Source: an uncultured Phascolarctobacterium sp.
GTDB lineage: Bacteria; Bacillota; Negativicutes; Acidaminococcales; Acidaminococcaceae
Assembly (NCBI GenBank): GCA_905200645.1
Contig: CAJKLD010000013.1
Span: 1 to 59,923 of the forward strand
Direction: 5' to 3'
DNA length: 59,923 nt
The position numbers and the translations under genes are program-made. Below, in pieces: positions 50,134 to 59,288 of this stretch (the first letter of the stretch is position 1; every line of letters starts with the position of its first letter). The notes under the pieces are model-generated. The model ran no database searches, was not told the DNA's origin, and worked only from the letters and a program-made list of their open reading frames with translations.

Positions 50134-52056
50134 ATGAAATGTTTTGCTAGATTTTTTGAAAATGTACAACAGGATTTAAAGACCTTTATTTATTGGTGCT
50201 TGGTGTTTACCATATTTAGAATAGTTTTTATCATGGTGTTTAGCGGGCAATTGAACGGAAATTATGCAGATGTGCCGCTGGCGTTGTTTTTGGGGCTGCG
50301 TTTGAGCCTCAAAACAGCGGGAATACTTGCGCTGATTGGTTTTGTTTTAGCAACTTTGCCAAAAATTATTTTCAAAGCATGGCCTGCAAAAAAAATTAGA
50401 ATACTTTGGCATGGATTATCCCTAGTGTTTTTTTCAATTTGTTTTATGGCGCGCATTCCCTATTATAAAATTTTTAATGCGGCCTTTAATATGATGCTTG
50501 TTAATGGCGCACACGATGATATTAAAGCAATTATAGTCACTGCTGTGGAAGAATACCAACTTTTGTGGCGTTTGCCATTGGCAATAGTTTTAGCGGCAGC
50601 TTTAATTTGGCTTTTAAATAAAGCGCTTATTAAAACGCCGGTGATGTATTTTGATAAATGCAAATATAAACCATTAGCAGCAGGAGCAACTATAGTGCTG
50701 CTTGCGGTTTTATGTGTATTTGTGCGTTATGGCGGCGCTTTCAATTATGCAAATTCTATAAATTGGGAGAGCGCGGCACGTTTAAAATCCACTTTGCTGA
50801 ATGAGGCTGTTTTGGATGATGGTCAGGCTTTGTATCGTGTGCGTGCCAGCATCAAGAAAATGGCTAAAGCTAATAACGTAAAAATATCTGTAGAAGAGCT
50901 GCGTCAAAAAATTGCTTTAACAGGTGGAAAAGAAAATGCTGCGACGTTTGATGAAGCTTTTGTGCATACTGTTAAGCAGCCTAAAATGCAGCATCAACCT
51001 AAAAATGTAGTATTAATAGTAGGCGAAAGCTTTGGACAGTGGCCCTTTTTGCCAAAGTTTAAAGATTTAGGCTTAGTTGATAATATGTTAGCTTTGCAAA
51101 ATTCTGTGCAGGCGGCGCATATCAATACTATGCTGGCGCATGGCAGCGGTACTATTACGGCAGTCAATGGTTTGCTGTGCGGTTTGCCGGATAATGGCAT
51201 TTATGAAAATTATCAGGCTATAAGCTTTCAAGAAAAATATACCATGGGAATTGGTTATATAATGCACAAGCTTGGCTATAAAACTGTTTTTTGGTATGGC
51301 GGTTTTCCGGGCTGGCAAAATCTAAAAAACTTTGTTTTGGCACAAGGTTTTGATGAATTTCATTGCGCTGATGAATTTGGTTATGACGGCGGTAACGCAT
51401 GGGGATGTCCAGACGAGCTGCTTTTGCGCAAAGTGGGGGGGAACATGGATAAGGAGCCGGCAGATAAAAAAGTTTTTCATGTAGTTTTGACTACCAGCAA
51501 TCATCCGCCATATACCTTAGATATTGATAAAATAGGCTTTCCCAGAGCAGCAGTGCGCGATAAATTGCCTGCTGATATCAGCAAGGATGATAAAGTTTTA
51601 ACCGAACTTGGTCACATTTGGTATGCTGATAAAACTATGGGAGATTTTGTAAAAGCTGCTGAGAAAAATCATCCTGACAGTTTGTTTATTATAACTGGCG
51701 ATCATTCGGAGCGTTTTGATTTTGCTATTGAGCAGGATGCGCGTACACGTTCTACAATACCTTGCATTTTTTATGGACAGGGTGTTCAGGCTGACTGGTT
51801 TGCCAAAAATTCTGTAGGCTGTCACATGCAGTTGGCAGGAACGCTGGCCGAGCTTTTAGCTCCCGCTGGCTTTGAATATAACGCAATGATGGATAGTATG
51901 CTTGAAAATAAAAGCTTTGCTTTTAATCATCGCCTTTTTGCTAAAGAAGACAAGCTAGAAGTTTTGGATAAACTGGCAGATAAACAGCAGGAGGAAAAGA
52001 TTGCCGCCATGCGCAGCATTAGTGCCTGGAGAATGTTAAAAGGGAATAAAATGTAA
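50134..52056 (+). CDS. LtaS-type membrane sulfatase-fold phosphotransferase
   Basis: A 640-residue protein. About five N-terminal membrane helices (residues 20-215) are followed by an extracytoplasmic alkaline-phosphatase-fold domain. The expected metal-bound nucleophile Thr is in HGSGTITAVNGLL; metal ligands follow in IVGESFGQWP and ITGDHSER. The family moves phosphoglycerol or phosphoethanolamine head groups from lipids to lipoteichoic acid, glucans or lipid A. As the organism appears to be diderm, an LPS- or glucan-modifying role is more likely than lipoteichoic acid synthesis. The ribosome site AAGGAG is 15 bp before ATG, somewhat far. A terminator follows. Confidence 0.85.
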   Translation: MKCFARFFENVQQDLKTFIYWCLVFTIFRIVFIMVFSGQLNGNYADVPLALFLGLRLSLKTAGILALIGFVLATLPKIIFKAWPAKKIRILWHGLSLVFFSICFMARIPYYKIFNAAFNMMLVNGAHDDIKAIIVTAVEEYQLLWRLPLAIVLAAALIWLLNKALIKTPVMYFDKCKYKPLAAGATIVLLAVLCVFVRYGGAFNYANSINWESAARLKSTLLNEAVLDDGQALYRVRASIKKMAKANNVKISVEELRQKIALTGGKENAATFDEAFVHTVKQPKMQHQPKNVVLIVGESFGQWPFLPKFKDLGLVDNMLALQNSVQAAHINTMLAHGSGTITAVNGLLCGLPDNGIYENYQAISFQEKYTMGIGYIMHKLGYKTVFWYGGFPGWQNLKNFVLAQGFDEFHCADEFGYDGGNAWGCPDELLLRKVGGNMDKEPADKKVFHVVLTTSNHPPYTLDIDKIGFPRAAVRDKLPADISKDDKVLTELGHIWYADKTMGDFVKAAEKNHPDSLFIITGDHSERFDFAIEQDARTRSTIPCIFYGQGVQADWFAKNSVGCHMQLAGTLAELLAPAGFEYNAMMDSMLENKSFAFNHRLFAKEDKLEVLDKLADKQQEEKIAAMRSISAWRMLKGNKM

Positions 52057-52060
52057 AAAT

Positions 52061-52110
52061 AAAAGGCTATCTTTTAAACTTAATGTAAGTCTAAGAGATA
52101 GCCTTTTTTG
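52061..52110 (+). terminator. rho-independent terminator after the LtaS-like gene
   Basis: A stem of about 13 bp (52061-52075 with 52093-52107, AAAGGCTATC and complement) and a T-run; the left A-run means it may also serve the converging gene. Confidence 0.85.
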
Positions 52111-52174
52111 TTTTAAATAAACGGACAATTTATCTTTGTTTATCAAAAAATATTGCAATATTATGAGTGACAGC

Positions 52175-52801
52175 TTACTTTATGTTATATAATTCGTTCA
52201 ACATAGTTTCAGTTACAATAGATGGAAATGTTTCTTGTAATAAGTTTAAGAATCTTTTCCAGTATTTTTCTGCACGTTTTGTGGCAAAATAATCAAAATA
52301 ATATGCTATTGGAACTAGTACCGGAGTACCTATATTATCTACAATTTTTATGTAGGTTTCTGTTGGTGATTTACGCTGAACCATAAAATTGACTAGTTCT
52401 ATATTTGAAACTACTATTTTTTCTTTAAACCAAGATTTTTGAAAAGACAGCAAAATTTCTTTTATGTGATTCTTTAATTTGGTTTCATTCATTGTAGCAA
52501 AGCCATTTTTTATGTATTCATCTAAGGTTAGGCTTAGTGAGTTATCGAAATCAAGTATTTTTTCGAATATATAGCCTGTTCCTAGGTTCGTGTTTATAGT
52601 TCCCCAATATTTAGGTAGTAATTGCGAAGATTGCTTTCTAGTAGCTCTGTATTTAAGCTCTCGTTGCATATCAATGTCATTTTGTTGGAATAAAATTTTA
52701 ACACAGAGATGTGAGCAGGTTGGATGATGGTAAGTAATTTTATGGGTACCACGACCAATTATTAAAGAATCTGATAATTCTAAATGGAGAGGTAAAGGCA
52801 T
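52175..52801 (-). CDS. YrbL-like protein (PhoP regulatory network type)
   Basis: A 208-residue protein with protein-kinase-like traits: IIGRGTHKITYHHP as a nucleotide-loop-like start, VKIL with a lysine, and a C-terminal helical lobe with IVDNIGTPVLVPI taking the DFG-like place. This pattern is that of the YrbL family, which is found next to LPS genes; its activity is not known. The promoter is divergent from the glycosyltransferase run. RBS GGAG stands ahead of ATG on the minus strand. AT-rich. Confidence 0.7.
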   Translation of the reverse strand: MPLPLHLELSDSLIIGRGTHKITYHHPTCSHLCVKILFQQNDIDMQRELKYRATRKQSSQLLPKYWGTINTNLGTGYIFEKILDFDNSLSLTLDEYIKNGFATMNETKLKNHIKEILLSFQKSWFKEKIVVSNIELVNFMVQRKSPTETYIKIVDNIGTPVLVPIAYYFDYFATKRAEKYWKRFLNLLQETFPSIVTETMLNELYNIK

Positions 52802-52857
52802 TAGTTATTCTCCTTGTAGTAATGAGAGTCTTTTTAATGTAAAATTAAATTCATTTT

Positions 52858-52886
52858 ATTATAATACAGAAATTACTTTTTTTCAA
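52858..52886 (-). promoter_or_regulatory. promoter of the YrbL-like gene
   Basis: On the minus strand: TTGAAA (52881-52886), 17-bp spacer, TATAAT (52858-52863). Confidence 0.7.
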
Positions 52887-52954
52887 GTTGTAGAAGCTTT
52901 TGAAACAAAAATAATAAAAATATAGTATAATTAGGTATAAACAAATATTGTATC

Positions 52955-52983
52955 TTGATAAAAAGAGATGTTTGTACTATACT
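52955..52983 (+). promoter_or_regulatory. promoter of the glycosyltransferase gene run
   Basis: TTGATA (52955-52960), 17-bp spacer, TATACT (52978-52983), 38 bp before the first start codon. Confidence 0.7.
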
Positions 52984-53020
52984 TAAAATAGTAATATTAT
53001 CGTGAAAAGGGTGAAGTGTC

Positions 53021-53776
53021 TTGTCAGAAATAACTGTTGTAATATTGACAAAAAATGAAGAAAAGAATATCGTTGATGCTGCACAAAATGCTTTACTTTT
53101 AACAAAGCATATATTAGTTATTGATTCTGGAAGTACGGATAATACAGTTGAACTAGCAGAAGCGAATGGCGCAAGAGTAATATATCGTGCTTGGGATAAT
53201 GATTTTTCTGCACAACGCAATTTTGCTTTGGAGTATGTAAGTACAGAATGGGTTTTGTATTTAGATGCTGATGAACGGATGAATGAAGAGCTTTGTATCG
53301 CTATAAAAAAAGTCGTTAAAAGCAGTGGTGATAAGCAATATAGCATAAAACGTAAATCAGTTGCGTTTGGACAAGAATTCAATTTTGGTGTATTAAAGCC
53401 TGATTATGTTCCTCGTTTGTTTAAAACAAGTCATGTTCAATGGGTTAGTAAGGTACACGAAAAGCCTATGTGTGAAGATAGGCTAGTAGTTCTAGACGGA
53501 TATATTAAGCACTATACATATACAAGCTGGAATCAATGGTTAAAAAAATTTGATCAATATACGAGTATTTGGGCTCAAGATGCTTATACGAGAGGTAAGA
53601 AAGTGAATCTGTTTGTCGCTTTTGGACATGCTTTTTTTGGCTTTGTACAGATGGCTATTTTGAAAAAAGGAATTTTGGATGGTGGATTTGGATTAGTAAT
53701 GAGTTTCAATCATTTTTTTTATACATTGATGAAGTATCTAAAACTTATAGAGTTACAAAGAAAAGGTGAGATTTAA
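53021..53776 (+). CDS. family 2 glycosyltransferase (WaaE/KdtX-like, LPS core)
   Basis: A 251-residue GT-A enzyme. It starts with ITVVILTKNEEKNI, has the nucleotide loop VIDSGSTDNT and the DXD-type LYLDADERM, and later the WaaE-like RLFKTSHVQWVSKVHEKP and a C-terminal amphipathic FGHAFFGFVQMAIL helix. WaaE-type enzymes add glucose to the inner-core heptose or Kdo. The start is TTG at 53021; no in-frame ATG fits, and AAAAGGGTGAAG lies ahead. It overlaps nothing and is followed closely by another glycosyltransferase. Confidence 0.88.
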   Translation: MSEITVVILTKNEEKNIVDAAQNALLLTKHILVIDSGSTDNTVELAEANGARVIYRAWDNDFSAQRNFALEYVSTEWVLYLDADERMNEELCIAIKKVVKSSGDKQYSIKRKSVAFGQEFNFGVLKPDYVPRLFKTSHVQWVSKVHEKPMCEDRLVVLDGYIKHYTYTSWNQWLKKFDQYTSIWAQDAYTRGKKVNLFVAFGHAFFGFVQMAILKKGILDGGFGLVMSFNHFFYTLMKYLKLIELQRKGEI

Positions 53777-53777
53777 A

Positions 53778-54941
53778 ATGAGAATTGCCATTTTAGAAAG
53801 TATAGTTATGCCAGCAGGTCATGAGGTTGAATTTGATCGTATTCTTGTTGAAGAAATGAAAAAGCAAGGTCATTATCCTGTGTTTTTTGTACCTAAAAAT
53901 TATCCTTTTAAATTAAATTATAATACTGATGTTGAGTTTTTAGATGGCGGTGAAGCTGTTAGTTATGCAGGGGCAAGCAGGATAAAAAAAATATATTTAT
54001 CACTTGTACGTGAGAAAAGAAGAATTGAGTGGTTTGATTCTGCTTGCGAAAAGGCAAAACAAGGACTTTGTGATGCTATAATTATTCCGACTAGTAGTTG
54101 GCGTGGTATGAGATCTTTGAAAAAGAGTAAACTTAAAGATTCTATTATTCCTGTACTATTTATGATGCATGGGATTATGCCAAGTGATCGGCAAAGATTT
54201 GTAGATGGAGTGAAGTCTTTAAAGCCATATAAGAATGTACATATCGCTGCTTTAGGAATGCAAACAGAATTTCCTGAACTTAAAGATTGTCCTAACTTTC
54301 ATACGATTTTGCCTCCAGTCTATATACCTATGGATTTGGGAGTTAAACCGGAATTTAATTTTCATCAACCTTTAAGACTAGGATTTTTTGGACAATACCG
54401 TAAAGAGAAGAATTTAGAGTTTTTTTTAGAAGCTTTTACTAAAGCTAAATTTACAGAATCAGTAGAGTTATTAGTACAGGGGGCAACTGTAACTAAGGTA
54501 GATTCAGATGATTTTGAGCGTTTGACAAAACAATATGCAAATTATGAAAAAATTAAATTTCTGCATAAAAACTTGTTGGGTATAGAGTGGCAAAAAGAAC
54601 TTATGAATTGCGATATTATTTTAATGCCTTATGGTGCAGAACGATATCGATATCAACCTAGTGCTATGCTTTTTACAGGCATAGGGTATTTTAAGCCAGT
54701 TTTGCAATCTCCTGAGATGAGCCCTGAAGTGTTAGACGAATTTTGCATTGGTGAGGCTGTAAAACTTAATAGCAAAAAGGAATTTACTGAACAATTGGAA
54801 AACTTTGTTAATACATTTAAGGACAAGGCAGAAAATTATAAGAATGGTTTGATTGGTGCTAACGAGAAGTATAGTCAAAGAAATTTAATAAGGAATATTT
54901 TGGAAATTTTATATAGTAAAAATAATATTGGGGGATGCTAA
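53778..54941 (+). CDS. GT-B glycosyltransferase, probably family 4-like
   Basis: A 387-residue protein. It begins RIAILESIVMPAGHEVEFDR, has a middle FFMMHGIMPSDRQ-like acceptor segment and the C-terminal nucleotide-sugar domain with LRLGFFGQYRKEKNLEFF, LLVQGA, FLHKNLLGIEWQKELMNCD and a PSAMLFTGIGYFKPVLQSP donor region. This layout is that of GT-B retaining enzymes. ATG 53778 is preferred over GTG 53766 because AAAGGTGAG then lies 8 bp ahead. Sugar specificity unknown. It overlaps the previous gene's end only if the longer start is used. Confidence 0.8.
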   Translation: MRIAILESIVMPAGHEVEFDRILVEEMKKQGHYPVFFVPKNYPFKLNYNTDVEFLDGGEAVSYAGASRIKKIYLSLVREKRRIEWFDSACEKAKQGLCDAIIIPTSSWRGMRSLKKSKLKDSIIPVLFMMHGIMPSDRQRFVDGVKSLKPYKNVHIAALGMQTEFPELKDCPNFHTILPPVYIPMDLGVKPEFNFHQPLRLGFFGQYRKEKNLEFFLEAFTKAKFTESVELLVQGATVTKVDSDDFERLTKQYANYEKIKFLHKNLLGIEWQKELMNCDIILMPYGAERYRYQPSAMLFTGIGYFKPVLQSPEMSPEVLDEFCIGEAVKLNSKKEFTEQLENFVNTFKDKAENYKNGLIGANEKYSQRNLIRNILEILYSKNNIGGC

Positions 54942-54944
54942 CGT

Positions 54945-55682
54945 ATGGGATTTGGTCATTGGCTTAATGAGAGAAGACAAATAGTTGTATTTTACTATAA
55001 TATTTATGCACATTATTTTAAATATGGCAGAAAATATAATTGTTCAGAGACAGCAATATATGAACAATCTAAAATCCCAAAAGTAATACATTATTGTTGG
55101 TTTGGTAGAGGAAAACAAAATGATTTGATCAAAAAATGTATAGAATCTTGGGAAAAAGTACTTCCGGAATATGATGTTGTATTATGGAATGAAGATAATT
55201 TTCCGTTTGAAATATATCCTTTTGCTAAACAAGCTTTAAATGATAGAAAATGGGCATTCGTATCAGATGTGGCGAGATTGCATGCTTTATATTATTATGG
55301 AGGTATTTATATGGATACTGATGTGGAAATGTTAAAGCCTTTAGATAATTTTCTAAATCATGGTTTTTTTTCTAGTTATGAATCTAGAAGATATATTCCT
55401 ACTGGTCTGATGGGGGGGAAAAAAGGTAATTTATACTTAAAACTATTACTTCAATGGTATGAAAATAAAAACTATGGAGAAGATTTTTACGAAATAGCTA
55501 ATACTAGAATTATTACTAGAATTACTAGGTTGAATTGTGGAATGCAAATCAACGGTAATAAGTATGTTTTTGGTGATAATTTTTATTATCCTAGAGAATA
55601 TTTTTGCCCAGAAAAAATAAATGATGAATGGAAAGTTACTAATAACAGTTATTGTATTCATCATTTTACTGGCTCGTGGTAA
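54945..55682 (+). CDS. family 32 glycosyltransferase (DXD sugar-binding)
   Basis: A 245-residue protein of the Gly_transf_sug type, as in OCH1-like and capsular mannosyl/galactosyltransferases. Key parts are KVIHYCWFG near residue 45, WEKVLPEYDVVLWNEDN, FVSDVARLHALYYYGGIY and the metal-binding DTD in YMDTDVEM. A last HHFTGSW is also typical. It starts 3 bp after the previous stop with GGGGGATG ahead. Acceptor and donor unknown. Confidence 0.88.
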   Translation: MGFGHWLNERRQIVVFYYNIYAHYFKYGRKYNCSETAIYEQSKIPKVIHYCWFGRGKQNDLIKKCIESWEKVLPEYDVVLWNEDNFPFEIYPFAKQALNDRKWAFVSDVARLHALYYYGGIYMDTDVEMLKPLDNFLNHGFFSSYESRRYIPTGLMGGKKGNLYLKLLLQWYENKNYGEDFYEIANTRIITRITRLNCGMQINGNKYVFGDNFYYPREYFCPEKINDEWKVTNNSYCIHHFTGSW

Positions 55683-55698
55683 TAAAGAAGATGAAAAA

Positions 55699-55875
55699 AT
55701 GAAAGATGTAATTGTTTCAGGTTTCTATTTTGATTTTCTAGTACAGCCTATTGAATTGTTAGAAAAAGAAGGATATATTTTTATTTCGAAATGGATTGTT
55801 GGTGATGATAGTAAAGCTGTTAAGCACACTCTATGTGGTACGTGCGTTTATCTAGAGAGATCTCTTTGTACATAA
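55699..55875 (+). CDS. short ORF of 58 residues, likely gene remnant
   Basis: From ATG 55699 the frame reads KDVIVSGFYFDFLVQPIELL and ends at a TAA at 55873-55875. The start resembles the N-terminus of Rossmann-like sugar enzymes, but the protein ends after about 55 residues. There is only a weak ribosome site (GAAGATG). It may be the left-over 5' end of a deleted glycan gene or a small hypothetical protein. Confidence 0.35.
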   Translation: MKDVIVSGFYFDFLVQPIELLEKEGYIFISKWIVGDDSKAVKHTLCGTCVYLERSLCT

Positions 55876-55922
55876 ATTTTTACTAATTTAGCTGAAATAA
55901 AAATGTTAGGGGAGTGCTAACT

Positions 55923-57713
55923 GTGGGATTTGTTAAAGAAAATAAAAATAAAATAATTTACTCAATAATGTTATCCACAATAATCTGTCTTATATGCTAT
56001 TTGCTTTCGTCTAGAGAAGTTATTTTTGATATAAAAAATTTTGGTATAATACTTTTGTTATCTATCTTGGGAATACTTTTTTCAGATAGATTTTACAAAA
56101 ACATAAGAGTAATATATATATTGATAGTGTATGCAGTTTTAGCGTTAATAATACCATACATTGCTTATCAAACAGAACCTTTTTATCTTACAAGATTAAT
56201 GAAAGATTTTTTAGCAGTATACACTTTTGGCATGATATTGCTAGTTACCCCCCCAATGTTTCAAAGTTTTAATAAAAAATTGCTTTGTCTCGTTAATGGA
56301 CTTTCCTCGTGCTTAATAATGTTGCCAGCTATTGCGATTTGCGGATACTATTTTATTGCTAATGCTAAGTTGTCATCTGATACTATAGTCGCAATTTTAC
56401 AAACAGATAAACAGGAAGCAATGGAATTTATCAATACATATTTTACGTTAAAGGAATATGTTATCTTGATAATATTATTAGTAGGTTTTTTTTCTTTGGG
56501 ATACTGTATAACGGCTAGACTTTTTCAAGAATTGCAAAATAATTCTTTTAACCTTGTTGTTGGAGCTTTATGTTGTGTATTGGTTTTGAGTTATTTTATG
56601 TTTTTGCAAAAAACATATTTTTTTCGTTCATGTGTTCGGGCAAAGGAGTTTACAAAAGAATTAGATAGGTTTACAGAATATAAAGATAAAAGGATAGCAG
56701 TATTTGAAAAGAATGGAATTGTTTCGGTTAATAGCAGTGGAAATTATGCTTTGGTTATAGGTGAAACGCATGCTAGAACGCATATGAATGCTGCTGGATA
56801 TTCACGGCCAACAACTCCATGGCTTAGTAAAACGTTGGTGGAAAATAAGGCTATTTTTTTTAATAATGGATATTCTTGTGCTGCCCAAACTGAACCTGCC
56901 TTAAGGTATGCTCTAACACAAAAAAATCAATATAATTCTTTAAAATATGAAGAAGCTTTAACAATTGTTGAAATGGCAAAGAGAGCAGGGTTTAAAGTTG
57001 TGTGGGTCACGAATCAGCCTAATAATACAATTGCAGGCTTAATATGTAGTGAAGCGGATGAAAGTATTTTTCTTAACGAAAGTAAGAATGATACATACAT
57101 GCGTCAAAAAAATGGTATTGATGATAATAGGGTGTTGAAATATTTTGCCAAAGCTCAAGTAAAAAATGTAAAAACTCTTTATGTAATTCATCTTTTAGGT
57201 TCTCATGCAGAGTATAGCTGTCGTTATCCAGAAAGCTTTAATAAATGGAATGAGAAAGAAAGTAGCATAAATGCATATGATAATAGTATCCTTTTTAATG
57301 ATTATATAATGCAGAATTTAACTAATAAATTATTTAATGATTTGAAAGTTGATGCTTTGATGTATTTTGCAGATCACGGAGAAGAATTAGAAAAGTATTT
57401 TTGTCATGGTACTGACTTTTATTTAAATAATATAAAGAAAAATGCTGCAGTAAAAGATATTGTGAGAATACCAGTTTATTTTGTTTTTAGTGATAATTAT
57501 AAGCAAAAGCACTTAGACGTAATTAATACGTTGCAGATTAACAAAAATAAATATTTCACTAATGATATGGTGTTTGATACATTATTTGGATTAATGCGTG
57601 TAGAAAGTAATTATCTTGACAAGCGTTTTGATTTAACATCTTCACAATATGAAATGAAATTAGATAATATGAGTACTTCTTGGGGTAGAGTGAAGTTACA
57701 GGATACGTTATAA
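55923..57713 (+). CDS. phosphoethanolamine transferase (EptA/CptA-like)
   Basis: A 596-residue protein with about five N-terminal membrane helices (residues 10-225) and an extracytoplasmic alkaline-phosphatase-fold domain. The nucleophile Thr is expected in VIGETHARTHM, followed by NAAGYSRPTTPWLSK as in phosphoethanolamine transferases; HLLGSHAEYSCRYP and FADHGEELE carry further zinc ligands. It would add phosphoethanolamine to lipid A or the core sugar. The start is GTG at 55923, with AGGGGAG 8 bp ahead; a GTG at 55914 in the same frame overlaps that site. With the LtaS-like protein it is the second head-group transferase in this island. Confidence 0.88.
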   Translation: MGFVKENKNKIIYSIMLSTIICLICYLLSSREVIFDIKNFGIILLLSILGILFSDRFYKNIRVIYILIVYAVLALIIPYIAYQTEPFYLTRLMKDFLAVYTFGMILLVTPPMFQSFNKKLLCLVNGLSSCLIMLPAIAICGYYFIANAKLSSDTIVAILQTDKQEAMEFINTYFTLKEYVILIILLVGFFSLGYCITARLFQELQNNSFNLVVGALCCVLVLSYFMFLQKTYFFRSCVRAKEFTKELDRFTEYKDKRIAVFEKNGIVSVNSSGNYALVIGETHARTHMNAAGYSRPTTPWLSKTLVENKAIFFNNGYSCAAQTEPALRYALTQKNQYNSLKYEEALTIVEMAKRAGFKVVWVTNQPNNTIAGLICSEADESIFLNESKNDTYMRQKNGIDDNRVLKYFAKAQVKNVKTLYVIHLLGSHAEYSCRYPESFNKWNEKESSINAYDNSILFNDYIMQNLTNKLFNDLKVDALMYFADHGEELEKYFCHGTDFYLNNIKKNAAVKDIVRIPVYFVFSDNYKQKHLDVINTLQINKNKYFTNDMVFDTLFGLMRVESNYLDKRFDLTSSQYEMKLDNMSTSWGRVKLQDTL

Positions 57714-57743
57714 ATATTATTAAAATTCAATGGAGAAAGAAAA

Positions 57744-58901
57744 ATGTTGAAAAAATACTATAGTGCGCCGATTTGCGCTTTTGCATTACTATCATTTGTT
57801 TCTATTGCAGTAGGTAATATTGCTCTAGCTTTAGCAACAATCTTATTTTTATTTTATGTACATAAAAACAAACTAAGTCTGCCTAAAGAAATGCGTGGAT
57901 ATTTTATTGCAATAGGAGTTTTTATTGCTTCTTTGCTACTATCTGCTTTGTTCAGTGGTGATTTAAAAACTGGCTTGAAAACATGGATTGATATGCGCAT
58001 TTGGCGGATGATGCCACTTGTAATAATAATTTTTAGTATTAAAGAAATAAGTCAAACAAAAAATATTTTATTGTTTTCTATGATTGGGATAATTGTAGGA
58101 ATAGGATGTGTAATTTATCAAGGGCTTAGTGGGGACGATCGTGCTGCTGGTTTTTTTGGACATCCTATGACATTTGCCGGTTATTTCTGTATATATTTAC
58201 CATTATTCTTAATTTGTTTTTTAGACGGTAAAATATTTCATAAATATAACTATCTTACTGGGATCGCTTTTTTTGCTGGTCTTGTGGCTTTACTATATAA
58301 TTCTACGCGTGGGGCGTGGCTGGCTTTGTTGTTGGTAATAATATTTATTTTGTTGTATTATATTTCTCGCAGAAGCTTTATAGCTATGTTGTGTTTAACT
58401 GTTATTGCTTGTGCTGGTATAGGATTAACCAGTAATGCTAAATTTATAAAACGAGTACATAGTATTACTAGTGTAAAATACCAATCTAATGCTGAACGCA
58501 TTTTAATATGGCAAAGCGCTTACCAAATGTTTCAGGATCATCCTGTTTTAGGTGTTGGATTGGGACAATATAAAGATAGTTACCAAAAAAAATATATTTC
58601 TCCTAAGGTTAAAGAGCGTACCTTGGGGCATGCTCATAACAATTTTATGCAAATGTTGGCAGAAAATGGTTTTGTTGGCTTTGTTGGTTTTACATGGATG
58701 ATAGGTTATTTTATTTGTCATTCCTTTAGGCAGTTTTGGAAAACTAAAAGTCCATATGCTTTTATGATTTCTATGTCTACCTTAGCTTTAGTTTTACAGG
58801 GATTAACAGAATATAACTTTGGTAATTCGGCTGTTATGAAAGCATTTTGGCTTGTTTTGGGATGCTTGCTGGTATTAGATTATAACTATAAAAAAGAGTA
58901 A
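57744..58901 (+). CDS. O-antigen ligase / polymerase family protein (WaaL-like)
   Basis: A 385-residue membrane protein with about 10-12 helices. The Wzy_C-type loop includes the GVGLGQY segment and HAHNNFMQMLAENG, in which the His is needed by WaaL ligases, and NSTRGAWLAL lies earlier with the conserved Arg. It should transfer lipid-linked glycan to the lipid A core in the periplasm. It follows the phosphoethanolamine transferase by 30 bp with TGGAG ahead of ATG. Polymerase (Wzy) activity cannot be ruled out from sequence. Confidence 0.85.
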   Translation: MLKKYYSAPICAFALLSFVSIAVGNIALALATILFLFYVHKNKLSLPKEMRGYFIAIGVFIASLLLSALFSGDLKTGLKTWIDMRIWRMMPLVIIIFSIKEISQTKNILLFSMIGIIVGIGCVIYQGLSGDDRAAGFFGHPMTFAGYFCIYLPLFLICFLDGKIFHKYNYLTGIAFFAGLVALLYNSTRGAWLALLLVIIFILLYYISRRSFIAMLCLTVIACAGIGLTSNAKFIKRVHSITSVKYQSNAERILIWQSAYQMFQDHPVLGVGLGQYKDSYQKKYISPKVKERTLGHAHNNFMQMLAENGFVGFVGFTWMIGYFICHSFRQFWKTKSPYAFMISMSTLALVLQGLTEYNFGNSAVMKAFWLVLGCLLVLDYNYKKE

Positions 58902-58916
58902 CTTTATATGAGTTAA

Positions 58917-59094
58917 TGGAAATATTTTTTTGATCTTACTTTGTCACCTGTTGTGCCGATTTATCGGTTCTAATTTTATATTTCATATGCTGGTAAAATA
59001 TCCTGATTATCGCATTATTTTTTTAGATAAATTAACCTATGCAGGTAATTTATAGACATTAAAAAACGTGATGGATAATCCTAACGTTAGGTGA
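58917..59094 (+). pseudogene. rmlB: rmlB (dTDP-glucose 4,6-dehydratase) remnant
   Basis: The frame from about 58957 reads FIGSNFIFHMLVKYPDYR then IIFLDKLTYAGNL, a TAG (59053-59055), TLKNVMDNPNVR and a TGA (59092-59094). This is the N-terminal part of RmlB, where the family has VTGGAGFIGSN and LDKLTYAGNLE. The VT of VTGGAG is readable one frame over at 58943-58948 (GTCACC), so a base seems lost near 58958 in the glycine codons, and the Glu codon after GNL has become TAG. The 59095-59288 part carries no recognisable continuation. A dead copy of a dTDP-rhamnose pathway gene. Confidence 0.8.
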
Positions 59095-59288
59095 TTTTTA
59101 TATTATGGGTACTGCTGTGCTGATGGATAAGTGTCTTAAATCTAGCATTAAACTATATCATCAGAATGCATTAGGTTAGTTACTGGAAATGAATTTTGCT
59201 TATGTTATTAAGAAAATAAAAAGATAGTGGTTTTATTTTGTGTTAATGTTTTAAAAATCATAATATTTATAGAAGGACAAAAATTCTT
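59095..59288 (+). other. non-coding gap between the rmlB remnant and the DUF2971 gene
   Basis: 194 bp, AT-rich, no ORF of note. Probably decayed sequence following the rmlB remnant. Confidence 0.5.
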
